Shown here: piece by piece, positions 43,301-55,119 of the stretch
Position numbering within the stretch: the stretch's first letter is position 1
How the letters are laid out: every line of letters begins with the position of its first letter
Source of the DNA: Lactarius indigo
Taxonomy: Eukaryota; Basidiomycota; Agaricomycetes; Russulales; Russulaceae
Reading direction: 5' to 3'
Assembly (NCBI GenBank): GCA_025766275.1
Contig: JAFKAC010000075.1
Location: 229,030 to 293,029, forward strand
DNA: 64,000 bases
Made by a program: the position numbers and the translations under genes
Notes under the pieces: generated by a model
Databases searched by the model: none
Seen by the model: only the letters and a program-made list of their open reading frames with translations
Told to the model about the DNA's origin: nothing

Positions 43301-43599
43301 CTATATGATTGAGTGAATGTTCGGACGGTTTGTCAAGATTCATGAGTACGCACTGTGAATTGGGACATAGTTGCGACGGTGGTGTTGTAGATGAGTAGTC
43401 ACGCTCACAATTATGAAATACTAACCGCCATGCTCCACACACGCTTATGCCTCGTGGATTTTGTCCACAATACATGTTGTCTGCATTATTCTAGACGCAT
43501 TCGCGATCACCCACGCTCCATTGAATTCATCTATTTTATCTATGTTACGCTAAGTATCTAAGGATGTCATAGAGTGAGTGTGGTGGAAGGGAGATAGAG

Positions 43600-43875
43600 G
43601 GAAGGCGCGTATGTATGGTGACGGAGGAAGGGAGACGGAGAAAAGGGTGTTCGGGAGTGCCCGAACATGGTAATATAGTGCGCTACTCCGGGTGTGTCCT
43701 AAATCCTGCACGTGATAGATCTGCCACAGGCTCACCGGCATATGCCAAGGTTGCCACAGCACGTGCAGGCTTTGGGACGCACCCGGAGTAGCGCACTATA
43801 TTACCATGTTTGGGCACTCCCGAACACCCTTTCCTCCGTCTCCCTTCCTCTGTCACCATACATACGCACCTTTCC
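43600..43875. mobile_element. foldback / MITE-like element
   Basis: Two inverted arms of about 115 bp (43600-43714 and 43760-43875), roughly 90% identical, around a 45-bp loop. The outer ends read GGAAGGCGCGTATGTATGG / its inverse and the inner ends CCTGCACGTG / CACGTGCAGG. It has no coding capacity. It lies at the 3' side of DUF6589 copy 2. A diverged relative of the arm is present at about 48025-48110. Confidence 0.85.
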
Positions 43876-46559
43876 TCGTGAAACACATGCCTAAACAAGC
43901 TAAGTCGCGTCAAACCACACGTGCCTGATGACTGCATGTATGCACGCAGCCTCTCAATTGTTGCGGTCATATCCGGAGGCGTATGTTTGAGGGTGCGGTT
44001 TGTAAGTTGAAACGCGGACTCGACCATGACATGGCAGCTCCTGAACACCTCAATGGGAGGCGGTTGCTTGCAGATGTAGTCGATGTTGCTATTCGGGCCA
44101 CTCCCCGAATAAATGACCTGGAAGCCGGCGATGGTAAGTCTTAGTTTGTAACGCTTGTCTGCTCACCTTTGTATATAGATTATTCCGCTCTACCAACCAG
44201 TCAACAGGTCGGAGGGCGTTGGGCTTCCCCGTTGGGTTACGCAACAAATTCATGAGGACAAGATGGCTGTCGTTTTCAAATGAGCACCCCAACTCGCTGG
44301 CTTCCGCATGGAACTCACCTCAGAGCAGGAGGATACACCTCGTGTAAGTTCTTCATGAACCTTGCCAATTGCGACGCGTGCTTATGTTTTCCTGTGGCGC
44401 AGAAGATATATATCCATGGCAGGAACGAGGCCTCAACACGACCAACATCCCCAGCGTTCATGGCATTACAGAGGTCAACGTAGAGGAGGTAATCCCGGTT
44501 TCGCAGGGTCTGGTTCTCGAATTGTTGATCTCTTTCGGCTTCAGGTTTTGTGCGCGACTGTGATAGGCCCTCCATCAGTCGCCGCATACTTCCGAACGAT
44601 CTCTTCGGAAATCTTGGCAACTAGGCCCCAGTCCGGCTTTGATTCTGCGAATGCCTCAAGAGATGTCCATTTTTCTGGACCCAGTGCAGAGACCTCAAGC
44701 CGCCAGCACTCAAGGATGGTGGTGCGTAGTTCATGATGGACCGCATCACGCATCCGGCGAAAGCCTGGCTTAGTGGCCATAATGCCAGCCTCGCGGGGCC
44801 GTAGAATCCCCACATGCTGGTACGTGCTGTTTAAGTCACTGCGCCCTTCCTTTTCCCGAAGATAAGTCCTCCGCAGAGCACCCACGCAGGCCATCTTATA
44901 ATGAAATAGCCCCAACAGGAAGATGGCGAACTGAAACCGGTTTTTAGGTGTGTCTTCTATGTGTCGAGAGTCCCTGATCGTATCCAGGCGTTCCTTCGCC
45001 AAGGGATCTCCGTGGACGAAGGGTACAAACTCAGATATGTCAACATTTCCACCGGTCGAGAACCCAGGACCTGGTAGCGCCACCTAGACCACCTTGCTGG
45101 AGTAAGTTTTCCATAACTTCAATACTTCCGTCGACTGGTTACTGTTTAATCTTCATGGACCTCATAGGTATCCGCTCTGTCCTTGTCAGTGAAATCGCGA
45201 GGACTGAGTCAATCGTCCCAAGGCTCTTGGACGGTTTTCCAAAATACTGGCCATGGTTCACCAGGATTTCTTGTACGTGCCACGCGAATGCCTCTTGCTG
45301 TGGACTGATGTCTCTTCCAGGGCTTGGTTGATTGTGGCGGTCTGTCAGGTGGTATTTCACCAGATCAAATTCGTCGAATACCGCGGGTGTGGCCAGGGGT
45401 GAAGGATTTCGAGGGCCCTTCTTCCACAGCTCCTCAAAACACCGCAGCACTTCAATATCTTCGACGCCCACAAGTGGTATTGCTGTAGCAGATGTAGCGC
45501 TCACGAATGATGGCCGGTGAGTGAGCGTTGGTTCGGAAGTCTTGAGATTGGTATCAAAATTGTCATAGGCAATGGCCGCTTTGAGCGAGCGAAGACGGCC
45601 TTTGATCCCATGTGTACTGCCGTTCGACATTGACTTCACGGCCCTCTGGATGAACTTGATACTTATTGACAGACCTGCGTGCGCGGGGGCTTCGATGGCA
45701 CGCTGAGGGACATTCGCCGAGTGTACGAAGATCCCCACGATGCTCTGTAAGTGATTGCAGTCTTTGTTCGCGCTCTTAAGGATGATACTGGCACAGACAA
45801 CCGTTTTCTAATGAAGTTGGAGTACGCTGTGTGTAAGTAAACAATATGTGATGTTGTTCAAATGGAGCTGCGACGCACAATGACCCGAAGGGCTATGTTC
45901 TTTGCAGATACATCTTTCTGCGTTCTCTTCCGAGGGCGCCTCAAGTTGTCTTCCGAATCCGAATCCAAGCCAATACCAGCATCACTTTCAGTCTCGCTGG
46001 CAGGCGTTTCTTCACCGAGCTCTCCAAGATTTCTTTCGGATTCATCAAAGACCCCATGCAAGTCGACGGCCATGGGGTCAACTATGTGACATGGATCCCG
46101 CTTGTCGAGTGTGCCAAGTAAGGTGAATATGAATGCCCACAGAGTCGGGGCAACATGCCGAATCTTTCCTGCAAGTTGGGGCGTGAAAGTTGACTCGACT
46201 TGCTCCACGGTAGCAGCGTTTGCATGAAACCGAAGGCCATGGTCTTTATTCGTCAACTCCTCAGCTTCTCTCCTCAGCACCAGGTGTGTATTCTGAAGAG
46301 CCCAAGCAGATACCGAAGCAGAAGTTGGGATGTGATTGACAAGGTGGGCGCATACATTAACAGCCTTGCGCTCCAGTTGGTCTTTGGCTGACTGTACTGC
46401 TTGATATCTCAGATCGCGCGTTTGGGAAGCAAGGACATCCTCCGCTAGTGAGGATATCGAGTACCTGTGTTCAGAGAGATGGCAGAGGACAGTAATGAGT
46501 TCGGGGCGCACATGTACTGCGTATGGCAAGGTATAGAGTCTGCAGTCTGGGACCTCCAA
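43876..46559 (-). pseudogene. DUF6589-type repeat protein, copy 2
   Basis: Runs from the ATG at 46559 down to about 43876. It is almost identical to copy 1 down to 43991 and shares the TAA nonsense (about 45139-45141). It has extra 1-nt indels at about 45070 and 44575. Beyond the copy 1 breakpoint it continues NRTLKHTPPDMTATIERLRA, natural family sequence that copy 1 lacks, then meets the foldback element. Copy 2 is therefore probably the more complete source. Confidence 0.75.
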
Positions 46560-46804
46560 AGGACTTCATGCGCTCATGGATTTGGGCGTATGTACATTAA
46601 TTAACAATTCCCGGTATAGATACGCACATCTCAATAATAAAACAGCAGATATAGCGACGAAGGACCTCGATGTGCCACGCCCCGGAAAACGCCGACACAA
46701 AAGTCCCCAGTCGGTCCCAAGCGTAACGAGACGCGAAGTTTGGATATAATAGGAAGGTGAGGGCGCACGCGTCTCTTACGCGCGAGCCGACGGGAGGGAG
46801 TCTG
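43991..46804 (-). repeat. inverted segmental duplication, copy 2
   Basis: Reverse-complement partner of 15391-18201, about 26 kb away, nearly identical over 2.81 kb. Confidence 0.93.
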
Positions 46805-47569
46805 GGATACTTCCTACTTCGTCTTTGTTTGGAAGTTGGCACTCAGGCTTCTCAAGGTGACAAACGGCGGGTTTGGCATCATTTGGGGAGGCAAAGGTTC
46901 GATCAAGGAGAGCCAGGAGTATCTGGTCAAATAATGAACTTAGCAAGCCAGGCTTTGTGCTTCTTGCATCGAGCGATGACTAAAGTTTGCCGTGGAGTTT
47001 TCACCTCGGAGTTGACCCTGCTACTTAGGATATACATAGCCAGACCAAGCGCTTGAGCTGGAGAAGAAGAGCACGTGCTATGAGTGAGTGATGGTCTGCA
47101 CTTGGCTACTCTGTCTGAAGATCTGTGCTCCTGGTGCCCTTCACGCCCGCCGTAGGATTTGGGACCGCGCTAAAAAGAAGGGCGGCTGCCACCCTTCAAT
47201 TGAGGTCCCCTTTGCAGCAGGATCACCGGCCCTAAGGTAGGGTATGAAAGTCCACTGACTCCACATTTGCGGCTTCAAATACCGAGGCTAGATGCCCGGC
47301 GGCACCTAACTCCACAAAGATCATTTTCACTCGCGCACCCCCCACCCCCGCTCATCCCGCCGCATTGCGCGATGGGGCGACCGGCCCTATTGCCGATTCT
47401 GGCCCAGCTTAGGCCCCGCCGGACAAACCTGCGGCAGGTGGGCGGGGGTGGGCTGCAGGCACTTACTTGCATCACCAGCCCTGCCCCCGCTCCTGCAGCC
47501 ATAGCCGAGGTGATGCGCCCCCCCTGCCACCCCTTGGCTGATTTCAGTGGGCTACGTGGGGTGCGGGGG
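46805..47569. other. no clear gene
   Basis: Increasingly GC-rich toward 47570. The open frames there result from base composition. Confidence 0.4.
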
Positions 47570-48010
47570 AAGCAAGCGCGGCACCAGGGTCGGCACCGGC
47601 TACTTGTCCCCCCCGCCTCCGCCCCGGTAGGGCAGGTGGTGGTGGGTGTGGGTGGTTGGGGTGGGGGGGGTGGCAGGCGCGGCACCAGCTGCTTGCCCCC
47701 CCCCCCACCCCTGTGCCAGCGGGGCGGGGTGAAGGGGGCAGGCGCGGCACCAGGGTCGGCGCCAGCTGCCTGCCCTCCTTCCTGTGCCAGCGGGGTAGGG
47801 CGGGGGGGGGAGGGGGGGGAGGGGGCAGGCGCGGCACCAGGGTATGCCTGCCCTCCTTCCTGTGCCAGCGGGATAGGGCGGGGGGGGGAGGGGGCAGGCG
47901 CGGCACCAGGGTCGGCACCAGCTGCCTGCCCTCCTTCCTGTGCCGGCGGGGTAGGGCGGGGGGGGGGGGCAGGCGCGGCACCAGGGTCGGCACCAGCTGC
48001 TTGCCCTCCC
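47570..48010. repeat. GC-rich minisatellite
   Basis: Six imperfect units of about 70-95 bp, each with GCGCGGCACCAG (near 47578, 47675, 47744, 47829, 47900, 47973) followed by CTGC(C/T)TGCCC and a G run of up to ten. Long frames stay open on both strands because stops are rare in such sequence; no protein is supported. Confidence 0.85.
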
Positions 48011-48270
48011 CAGGAGGCGCAGTAGGTGGGGGAGAAGGAAGGGGGGGTTCGGAAGTGGCCGAGCAAGTTGATATATCGCGCCACTCCGCTCCCACCCTAA
48101 GTAGCACGTGCCCACAGGGCCAGGGGGCGCCTTCGTGCCTTCTTCTGTCACACCGCGGTGACCGGTCCGTGGAGCCGATTGCTGACCAAGTCGAGCACGG
48201 CGGTTCCCACCCTGGGGTTGGGGCGTTTGGTGGCGCAGACTTGGCGCCAAGATTTATCGGGTAAGAGCTA
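48011..48270. other. diverged relative of the foldback arm, then spacer
   Basis: TTCGGAAGTGGCCGAGCAA, ATATCGCGCCACTCCG and AGCACGTGCCC (48048-48112) follow the same order as TTCGGGAGTGCCCGAACA, ATAGTGCGCTACTCCG and GCACGTG of the foldback element's left arm. Confidence 0.5.
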
Positions 48271-49079
48271 CTATCGTTCCCACACCTCTGCAAAAAAACG
48301 GTAATCTTTTTTTGTAGCTTCAACAACACATCGTAGCTACTTCATTCTGTACATAGTAATAGATATGTTTATATCCCACCAGAATCATATTTTTATTTAT
48401 TTGTTTCTGAATCCGTTCAATGTGGAGCAATGAGTACCACCTCTGCAGCTTTTGGTCACACTTTGTCACTGTGGCGGCAGACTAGCGGCAGGCGGAGTGG
48501 TTGGCATTTGGCAAAAGTGGCGATGCGAGTCAGTCCGAGCCTGCCATGAAAGTTCCCTGTGCCGAAGGTGCCGTTTTGTGCCTAAAGAGGAGTTCCAATT
48601 GCTTGCCGAATTGGGTCACGTTTTGTCACCTTTCCATGGGCTTCGGTGAGCTTTTTGTCTCCAGCTTGATCGCCTCCGTCTGTTGACTCCAAAATTTGTA
48701 GAGTCACTGTAGTAATGGATAGTAACATCACAGTGAGGCGAGGTCCCGTAGGAATGTCGGGATCGGTCAGATCTGGGGGGGTAGGGATGCTTTTGAGACC
48801 ACCCCATTACCTTTGTCGATTTTTAATGACCACGATTTTTCTCTGATCCTCAGTATACTGTGTGATCTTGTATCTACATATGTTAGAGAATATAGTGTAT
48901 TTTGTTTGGGGAGAAAGGAAACTGGGAAAGTACTGATCTACTATGATCTTTCAGAATTTGCAGAGGTGTGGGAACGATAGTAGTCTACAGCTGGACACTT
49001 TACTCCGCCGCCAACCGAATGCCCTTTTCTGCCACATTTGGATGGGCGTTTTGACGGGTCGGGCTATCCACAACTGGTG
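48271..49079. other. no clear gene
   Basis: Short frames only. A segment near 48610-48700 weakly resembles 52520-52610 (TTGATCGC..CTGGTCAGTCCAAAATT type), perhaps an old repeat. Confidence 0.35.
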
Positions 49080-50165
49080 CAGCATGTGAAATCGGGTGTA
49101 CGATTGCCCCCCGTCTCGCCGAGGACGGCTTCGATGTCGCAGTCAACGACGTATCAGGTACCCTGGGATTGGATGGGCTTGTCAAAGAGATTGAGGGCAA
49201 AGGGCGGCGCTCACTTGGCGTCCCCGCGGGTGTCTCTCTGGAACCAGAAGTGGAGAAGATGGTTCAGACAGCCATGCAAGCCTCGGCGCGATAAGTTGGT
49301 GGTGCTGTAGCGGCGATTGGCGTTCTGGCACTCACACTTTCAATAGATGGTGGCAAATGCGGGAATAATTACCATTGAGTCATTTCTGAACGGTATGTTT
49401 TTAGAGAAGGCACTAGCCTTGCATTACTAACTAGGGGCGTCAGCAGTTACCGTTGAGAGCTTCGACCGGTTGATGGCGGTCAATGCTCGTGGCACAACGC
49501 TGTGCTACAAGCACGCCGGGAGGCAAATGATCGCACAAGGCCGCTGTGGGCGTATCACCGGTACCCACCACCCAGTCAGCTTCAATTCTAAAATTTTCAC
49601 ATTGACCCGCGGTTACACCAGGGGCGGCTTCGTTATCGGGAAAACAGGGTCGTTTCTTCCCCCCTATGCGCTGTAGCGGGACGGAGTTCTAATACGAACG
49701 CAGCCCCAGGCATCATCCTGGCGTACAGTGCAACCAAGTTTGCTGCTTGCAGCCTCACGCAAGCGGCTGGCACATCTTTTTTTACCGAACTAGGTGCTTC
49801 GCTCTCATTGGCTGGCGCTGGGGGGTGTCTACAGCCCGGGAGTTTGGCAAGTACAGGATCGCCGCGAATGCGTATTCTCCCGGACTAATGGGCACCTCTA
49901 TGAGCCAGTTTCTTCTCTTGTTTGAGCGCTGCTTCTCACCCTCCAATAGTTCATCCGCTGAGAGCCACCGGTGGGACTAGCCCGATACCGCTTGATGCCG
50001 TGAGCACACCCTTGACCTGCGCAATGAACTTTAATGTGAGCGAGGTTTTAGGCCACTGCGAGTGCACCGGTTCGGCGCCTTGGAACACCAGAGGACACGG
50101 CCGGCCTCGTGTCTTGCTTTGCCTCGGATGGCGCTAGCTTTATCACCGGTGCGCAAATATCTGAG
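49080..50165 (+). pseudogene. short-chain dehydrogenase/reductase (SDR) remnant
   Basis: In shifting frames: IAPRLAEDGFDVAVNDVS (cofactor-binding Rossmann region; the glycine motif has become CEIGCTI), LVKEIEGKGRRSLGVPAGVS, MVANAGIITIESF (NAG motif), ESFDRLMAVNARGTTLCYKH, ILAYSATKFAACSLTQAA (catalytic YxxxK), ANAYSPGLMGTSM and ASDGASFITGAQIS. Order and motifs are those of NAD(P)-dependent SDR enzymes. Stops and frameshifts between blocks make it non-functional. Confidence 0.83.
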
Positions 50166-50599
50166 GCACGAAACCATTAATTAGCGCTACCTGTCGCTGC
50201 CGTGCTATATGAGGGCCAATGCGTACGCTCCGTTTCTTTCAGGCCCCATACTGGCTCCCATAGCCATTCTGATCTGACGTCACAATAGGTCTCGCTGCGT
50301 GGAGGTCGCTACTTTGATTAAATACAGCGGAGAAACGGAAGGATGCGGTGGAGGATTTATATCTACTGGATTGTCGACGGCGGTGTGTTGGCTGGTGTCT
50401 TGGTGCACCGTTCATACGGTACAGCCAGCTGGAGAACGGGAGAGCGCCGTCCCGCGCACTGAGCGGTAGCAGTGGTCAGAGAGTCGCCGGTGGCGAGAAA
50501 TTTGAGACCCACAGGGCGAAAGATTGGTGCGACGCAGCAAGGCGTCTAAAAAGGCTGCCAGCCCAGCCGTAACTCGCTGCCAGCCAGGGGGAAGGGGCA
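50166..50599. other. no clear gene
   Basis: Spacer between the SDR remnant (plus) and the permease remnant (minus), which converge here. Confidence 0.4.
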
Positions 50600-52198
50600 G
50601 AAAAACGGGCTATACTAGAACCCATCACATACTGTGCTATAATGATGAGCGACCGTGTGGCAAGTGTGCCCTTTTGACTGAAGCTATTAAAGGAAATCTG
50701 AGCCATGGGTAGACCAAAGCTGCTATTCACGATGCCCCCGGGGTCCTGGCCCGTGCAGAACGCGAGAGTCGCAACGGCCGCTATCTCGGGGATTCGGATC
50801 AAGTCGCAGCCCGGGCGATAGGGTGAGGCGTACCCCGCCCAAGAACCCCACCCATGCCGATGGCCCAGGTGATGCCCCATGGAACAGCAATTGCTGCGTT
50901 CGAAGCCTCCTCAGAGATATGTACAGCGGGGTCAAACGAGCCTGTATGGTAAGGAGGAATTGGTCTGTACGCGGTCACAAGCGCTGATTTGAAAGGCAAG
51001 ACGCACATACGGTCCAAAGCGGTGCCAAGAAGCTCAAGATAAACGCAAAGCCATCTGTTCAGTCACACGCTGTAGTTCCTAGGTCAGTGTTCAGTTGCCA
51101 CATGAATTAGGAGTGGACGCCCAATTCGTGAAGTTTCCGGGGGCATAGCTTGCGCTATTCTTGAGCTCCCTGGGAGTCGCAGCAGGGGGCGCGATAATGA
51201 CAGCAGGACAGAGCCTGGGAGGTATTGGGATTGAGCGCATCGCACAAAATGGCACCTGGAAAAGAGCTCACAGCATGCCCAATGCAGCATACGCATTCTG
51301 CAATCGTGCCAATACATTTGTCCCCAAACAGCATATAACGGCATGACTAAGCACGATGCTGATGTACACGCCGCTGCAAGTAACCCCGGTGAGCAAGTCG
51401 GAGCGAGGAATAGGAGTGGAGCAACAAAAAAAGTTTGCGAATTCGTAGGGGTAAAGGAACCATGCGACCCGATGCCAGCCGCAGCCATGATTTGAATCGC
51501 TGCGCCCCAGTCAGCCGAAGCAACCGCACCGATGGACCTAATGGTATTGGCATCTGTGTAAGAGAGAAAGGTAAGACGGTGTCACCACTCCTGACTTGCG
51601 AGACTGACATCCGACGATCCAAGCTAGGAGATTATGCCATTTTGGGGAGGATAAAGAGCGCGTCCAAAAATACGACTGTTGTCACGTGCAGACGAAGTGA
51701 GCGGGTCAATGATTTTGGGCGTCAACATACGCCACCTGATGTCGGAGCTGCTGAGGCAAGTTCTGCTACCGACAGGCCGACGATGAAGATGAAAAAACTG
51801 GCGACGGCCCACTAGAGAAACCGCTGAGTACGTTGTAGGATTTTTTGTAAGGAGTGAAGCGAAACGGACCCCCCAAACCATAGCCGCAGGACCACCATTC
51901 GGTAACGAGTAAAACAAGACCGAGCTGCAGCCAGAGACTACTTGGTAAGGATGCATGGGGAAAGGAGAACTGGGACAAACGCGATAGGTGGCAAGAGACC
52001 AACGATGCTAAATGCGATTCTGAAAACCTGAATGAGGGGGTTGGTCCCTGAGTAAGTGACGGGGAAATAAGGACGAAAAAATACCTCGATTGGCTTGAAG
52101 GCTCGCCAGAATTCCTGCTTGTAACCGAGCTCGGCGAGTAGCTCTTCATCAGCACTGGCAATGGCTTGTTTGCGCCGTTTTCGAATGTCTGCCGACAT
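50600..52198 (-). pseudogene. amino-acid/GABA permease remnant (APC superfamily)
   Basis: The minus strand starts MSADIRKRRKQAIASADEEL, LAELGYKQEFWRAFKPIEV, intron, FRIAFSIVGLLPPIA, VLFYSLPNGGPAAMVWG; later IGAVASADWGAAIQIMAAAG, IGSHGSFTPT, GSFDPAVHISEEASNAAIAV and AQISFNSFSQKGTLATRS. This is the UGA4/choline-permease type of fungal plasma-membrane transporter with 12 helices. Frame changes between blocks and missing helices show decay. Confidence 0.8.
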
Positions 52199-54406
52199 CG
52201 CTTGACCTTATGCTTGGAGCCTAGAGAAAGAAAGACCGAACTTATAAGAGGTTGGGGAAAAGTGGGGCTTGAGAAAAAGGGGGCCCGATGGGGTTCCATA
52301 GAGATAAGAGGGTGAATAGATAACATGGAAGGAGTGGAGACGAGCGCTCATAGCTACAGTACTGTAGTCTAAATCACTGAAGAAAATTGAATCGGTGAAG
52401 ACACCGTGACCGCATTTATTTTCCTGGTCAGACACACCCTCTTGATTCGACCCGAATTCGACCCACACCCGACCCCTGCCGGACCGCTGGTGACTAATCC
52501 TGACTTTCCTTTTTTACTGGGCGTCACGTGTCTGTCACCTGTGGGATGCTTTTCACTTCGTTCCTTTCCACAAGTTGATCGCTTCAACCTGGTCAGTCCA
52601 AAATTGTCATAGTAAGTCTCCTTTACATGCACTAACACCCTGTTTTGGCAGATCTCTACTTTTTCTGGAAGATCATTGGGATCTGCGTGCACAGAAAGGT
52701 TGTGCATTTGCAATAGCTTGTATGTGATACAGTAGTACGTTACCACGCCTTCATTCACCCCAACCGCTTCACAGCTGCCCCGCTCCACGCTCCACAACTG
52801 CAACTATCCATAGAACTGCATACAGAAGACCATGTTGGCTGACAAGGTGCCCTTTGATGCTACTGCCCCAGTCATCACCATCGCCACATCGTCGTTGCAA
52901 CTCTGAAGCTGCCGTTTTACAAACCAGTGTGTACATCCTGCCTTCGCCTTCTCCCCCGCCTTTACGCCTCATGACCGCCTACCTGTCCCTCATACCCCTC
53001 GAAGGTACACGCGAGTCGCTCACTGTACTTACTGTAGTACCACCCGCAAAAAGGTAATGTTTATCCCTGCCATCTCCATTCCAGCTCGCGCATCCACAGG
53101 GCACCCTTTACACCCGCCAGTACATCACCACTTACGAGTTACCACTCCCACTTTGCGCCACTTACAAAACATTTAGCTTTGTTTTGTTTTTTCTTGTTTC
53201 CCTCCGTTCTGTCTCATCGAGGGTAGGACAACGGCAGCCACAACATTGCCGCCGTTCCTTGCGCGCATGAAAGCACTCCCATTCGCCAGTTGCTACCGCA
53301 TCGACTCCTTTGCCCATGCAACGATGCACCGACCCCGTCTTTCCCAACTGCCGCTACCCCATCGCTGTACCTGGTCATTGCGGCAACTCCCCCGCCTCCC
53401 CGGATCACGTTGCTACCACCCCGACTCTGTTGCCGACAGCAACGGTGATGGCAATTACAACGACGCAACCACAGCGACGAAGTGACGATAACGCGACCAT
53501 GGCCATGACAACCGCGACGACGAAGCGCGCGCTGAAGACAGCCGCAGCCACAGCCGTAACGGCGATGATCGACGACGAAGTGCGCGACGATGAAGCGCAC
53601 GAGACGGCGGCGGCGAGGACGGCGGGGACAGCATATCCAGCGTAGTGATATTCAGCTTAGTGTGTTTTAGTGTTTACGCAGAAGACATTATTATTTCTCA
53701 TGTTCTTTGAATGATCTTTCGAGTGACCCTCTCAGTATCTTTCGCCAAGCTGCAGACCGGTAAGTATCCTTCTAGCAGAACTTTGAAAGGTATTGCACAT
53801 CCAGGGGTCCTTCGGAAGATTTGGGCCATGCTTACCGAAAGCAAAAACCCCTTTCCAGCTTCTACCGCTTCTGCCACGTCTGGAAACTGAGAGGGGCTCA
53901 AAAAAGTGACATGTTTTTTCTGATACGTGGCTCCCACCGCCAGCCAGGCTTACGACACGCCAGTGCGATAAGGTGGAGATGGAAAAGGGTATAGGAAAGG
54001 AACAGCAGAAGGGTAGGCAGGAATGAAAAAAAATGAGGACGTGAACGCTGACAGGCACGAAGGAAGGAGCGATGAGCTGGCGTAGAAGTTTTGTTAAGGA
54101 GCCAGAGCGAGACGACACGCTGTCGTGCTGCTGTGGAATCAAGTGTGGGATTAAAGCTGAATGCTGAAGTGATACTAGAAAAATCCATATGGAAGGGCGA
54201 CGTGGAGCAAGAATGTGGAGGGGGCGACACAAGAACGAACGCTACCATGCATGGCTCAAATGAAGTGATCCGAGAATCTGCCGGGTAGATGATAGGAACC
54301 TTTTGACGAGAACTACGTGGCTGCCACCAACAACGCTGACGTGGAGATTCAATGATGTGTATGTGAGGGATGGGCCTTTGAGGCACCACGCTGGTGGGGG
54401 AGGAGG
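52199..54406. other. no recognised gene
   Basis: Includes a low-complexity stretch (about 53440-53630) rich in ACGACGAAG/GCGACGA triplets whose open frame (ATTTATT.., Thr/Ala-rich) is a composition effect. Nothing else is supported. Confidence 0.4.
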
Positions 54407-54413
54407 TATATAG
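54407..54413 (+). promoter_or_regulatory. TATA box of the SNF2-type gene
   Basis: TATATAG, 93 bp before the ATG at 54500, in the expected orientation. Confidence 0.45.
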
Positions 54414-54499
54414 TGTGGGGTGTCTGTCAACGCAAACTCTGCGAATCCCACTTTTCTCAGGCTGAAAACCAGGCACTTTTATTTTGCTCTCACCTTGCT

Positions 54500-55119
54500 A
54501 TGCCCTCTGGAACGGTCGCCGATGCAGTCTTTGCTATTGGTAAAACCATATGGGACTACCCCGTTTGGAGAGAGCGTACAAAAGACGCTGTCCCACCTTT
54601 CTCCGCCGATGCCTCGACAGAGACTGGACTAGATCCCCGCGAGCTGGAGGCTGTGAGAGCGCTGGCCAGCCGGGTGCACGGAATGACAGCCTATCATGAA
54701 CGGATCAAAGAGCTCGCCCAGGAAGAAGACAATGACAAGGTGGGGAAGGACGCATGGGTGAAGTGGTTCAAGACAAAATACCCAGGCTGGCGGGTTCGGA
54801 AGGATGTGGAGGCAGTATTGGACATACACGGACGCCACCCACGACAGATGGTCATGGGATTTGGAACGGTGAGTCGAGGGGATAATGATTGCCTTGTGTA
54901 TGTGAGCGCTCAATGAGTTGTATTGCCCAGGTAGACAAGGTGCCGACGATGAAGGACGCCCAGATCGGACAAGCAGTGGAAGCAATCGCGGAGGCGTTGT
55001 TCAGCAATGACGCGTTTGTGGACCCTGACATCGCACACCCATTTGTCAAACCTGACATCAGCAGCTTCGTCTCGACGTTGCTATCGTACATTTGGAACCA
55101 GACGCGAAAGGCAGTGAAG
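54500..55119 (+). pseudogene. SNF2-type ATPase gene, 5' part, interrupted by copy C
   Basis: ATG at 54500. Exon 1 54500-54868, intron 54869-54930 (GTGAGT..CCAG), exon 2 from 54931, reading VDKVPTMKDAQIGQAV .. TRKAVK up to the LTR at 55120. Removing the element and one copy of GAAG makes the frame continue as TRKAVKTQYARLEKGKEEVK into 62815. The N-terminal region has no domain I recognise; the family assignment comes from the downstream Walker A motif. Confidence 0.75.

Noticed and set aside
43550..43894. Two small frames reading TRSSALYYHV
   Set aside because: Both come from the two arms of the foldback palindrome, not from a protein.
47275..48329. Long overlapping frames on both strands rich in Gly/Ala/Pro
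   Set aside because: They come from a GC-rich tandem repeat lacking stops; no start context, splice signal or family motif.
53310..53645. Thr/Ala-rich 111-codon frame
   Set aside because: Low-complexity triplet repeats; no sign of a gene.
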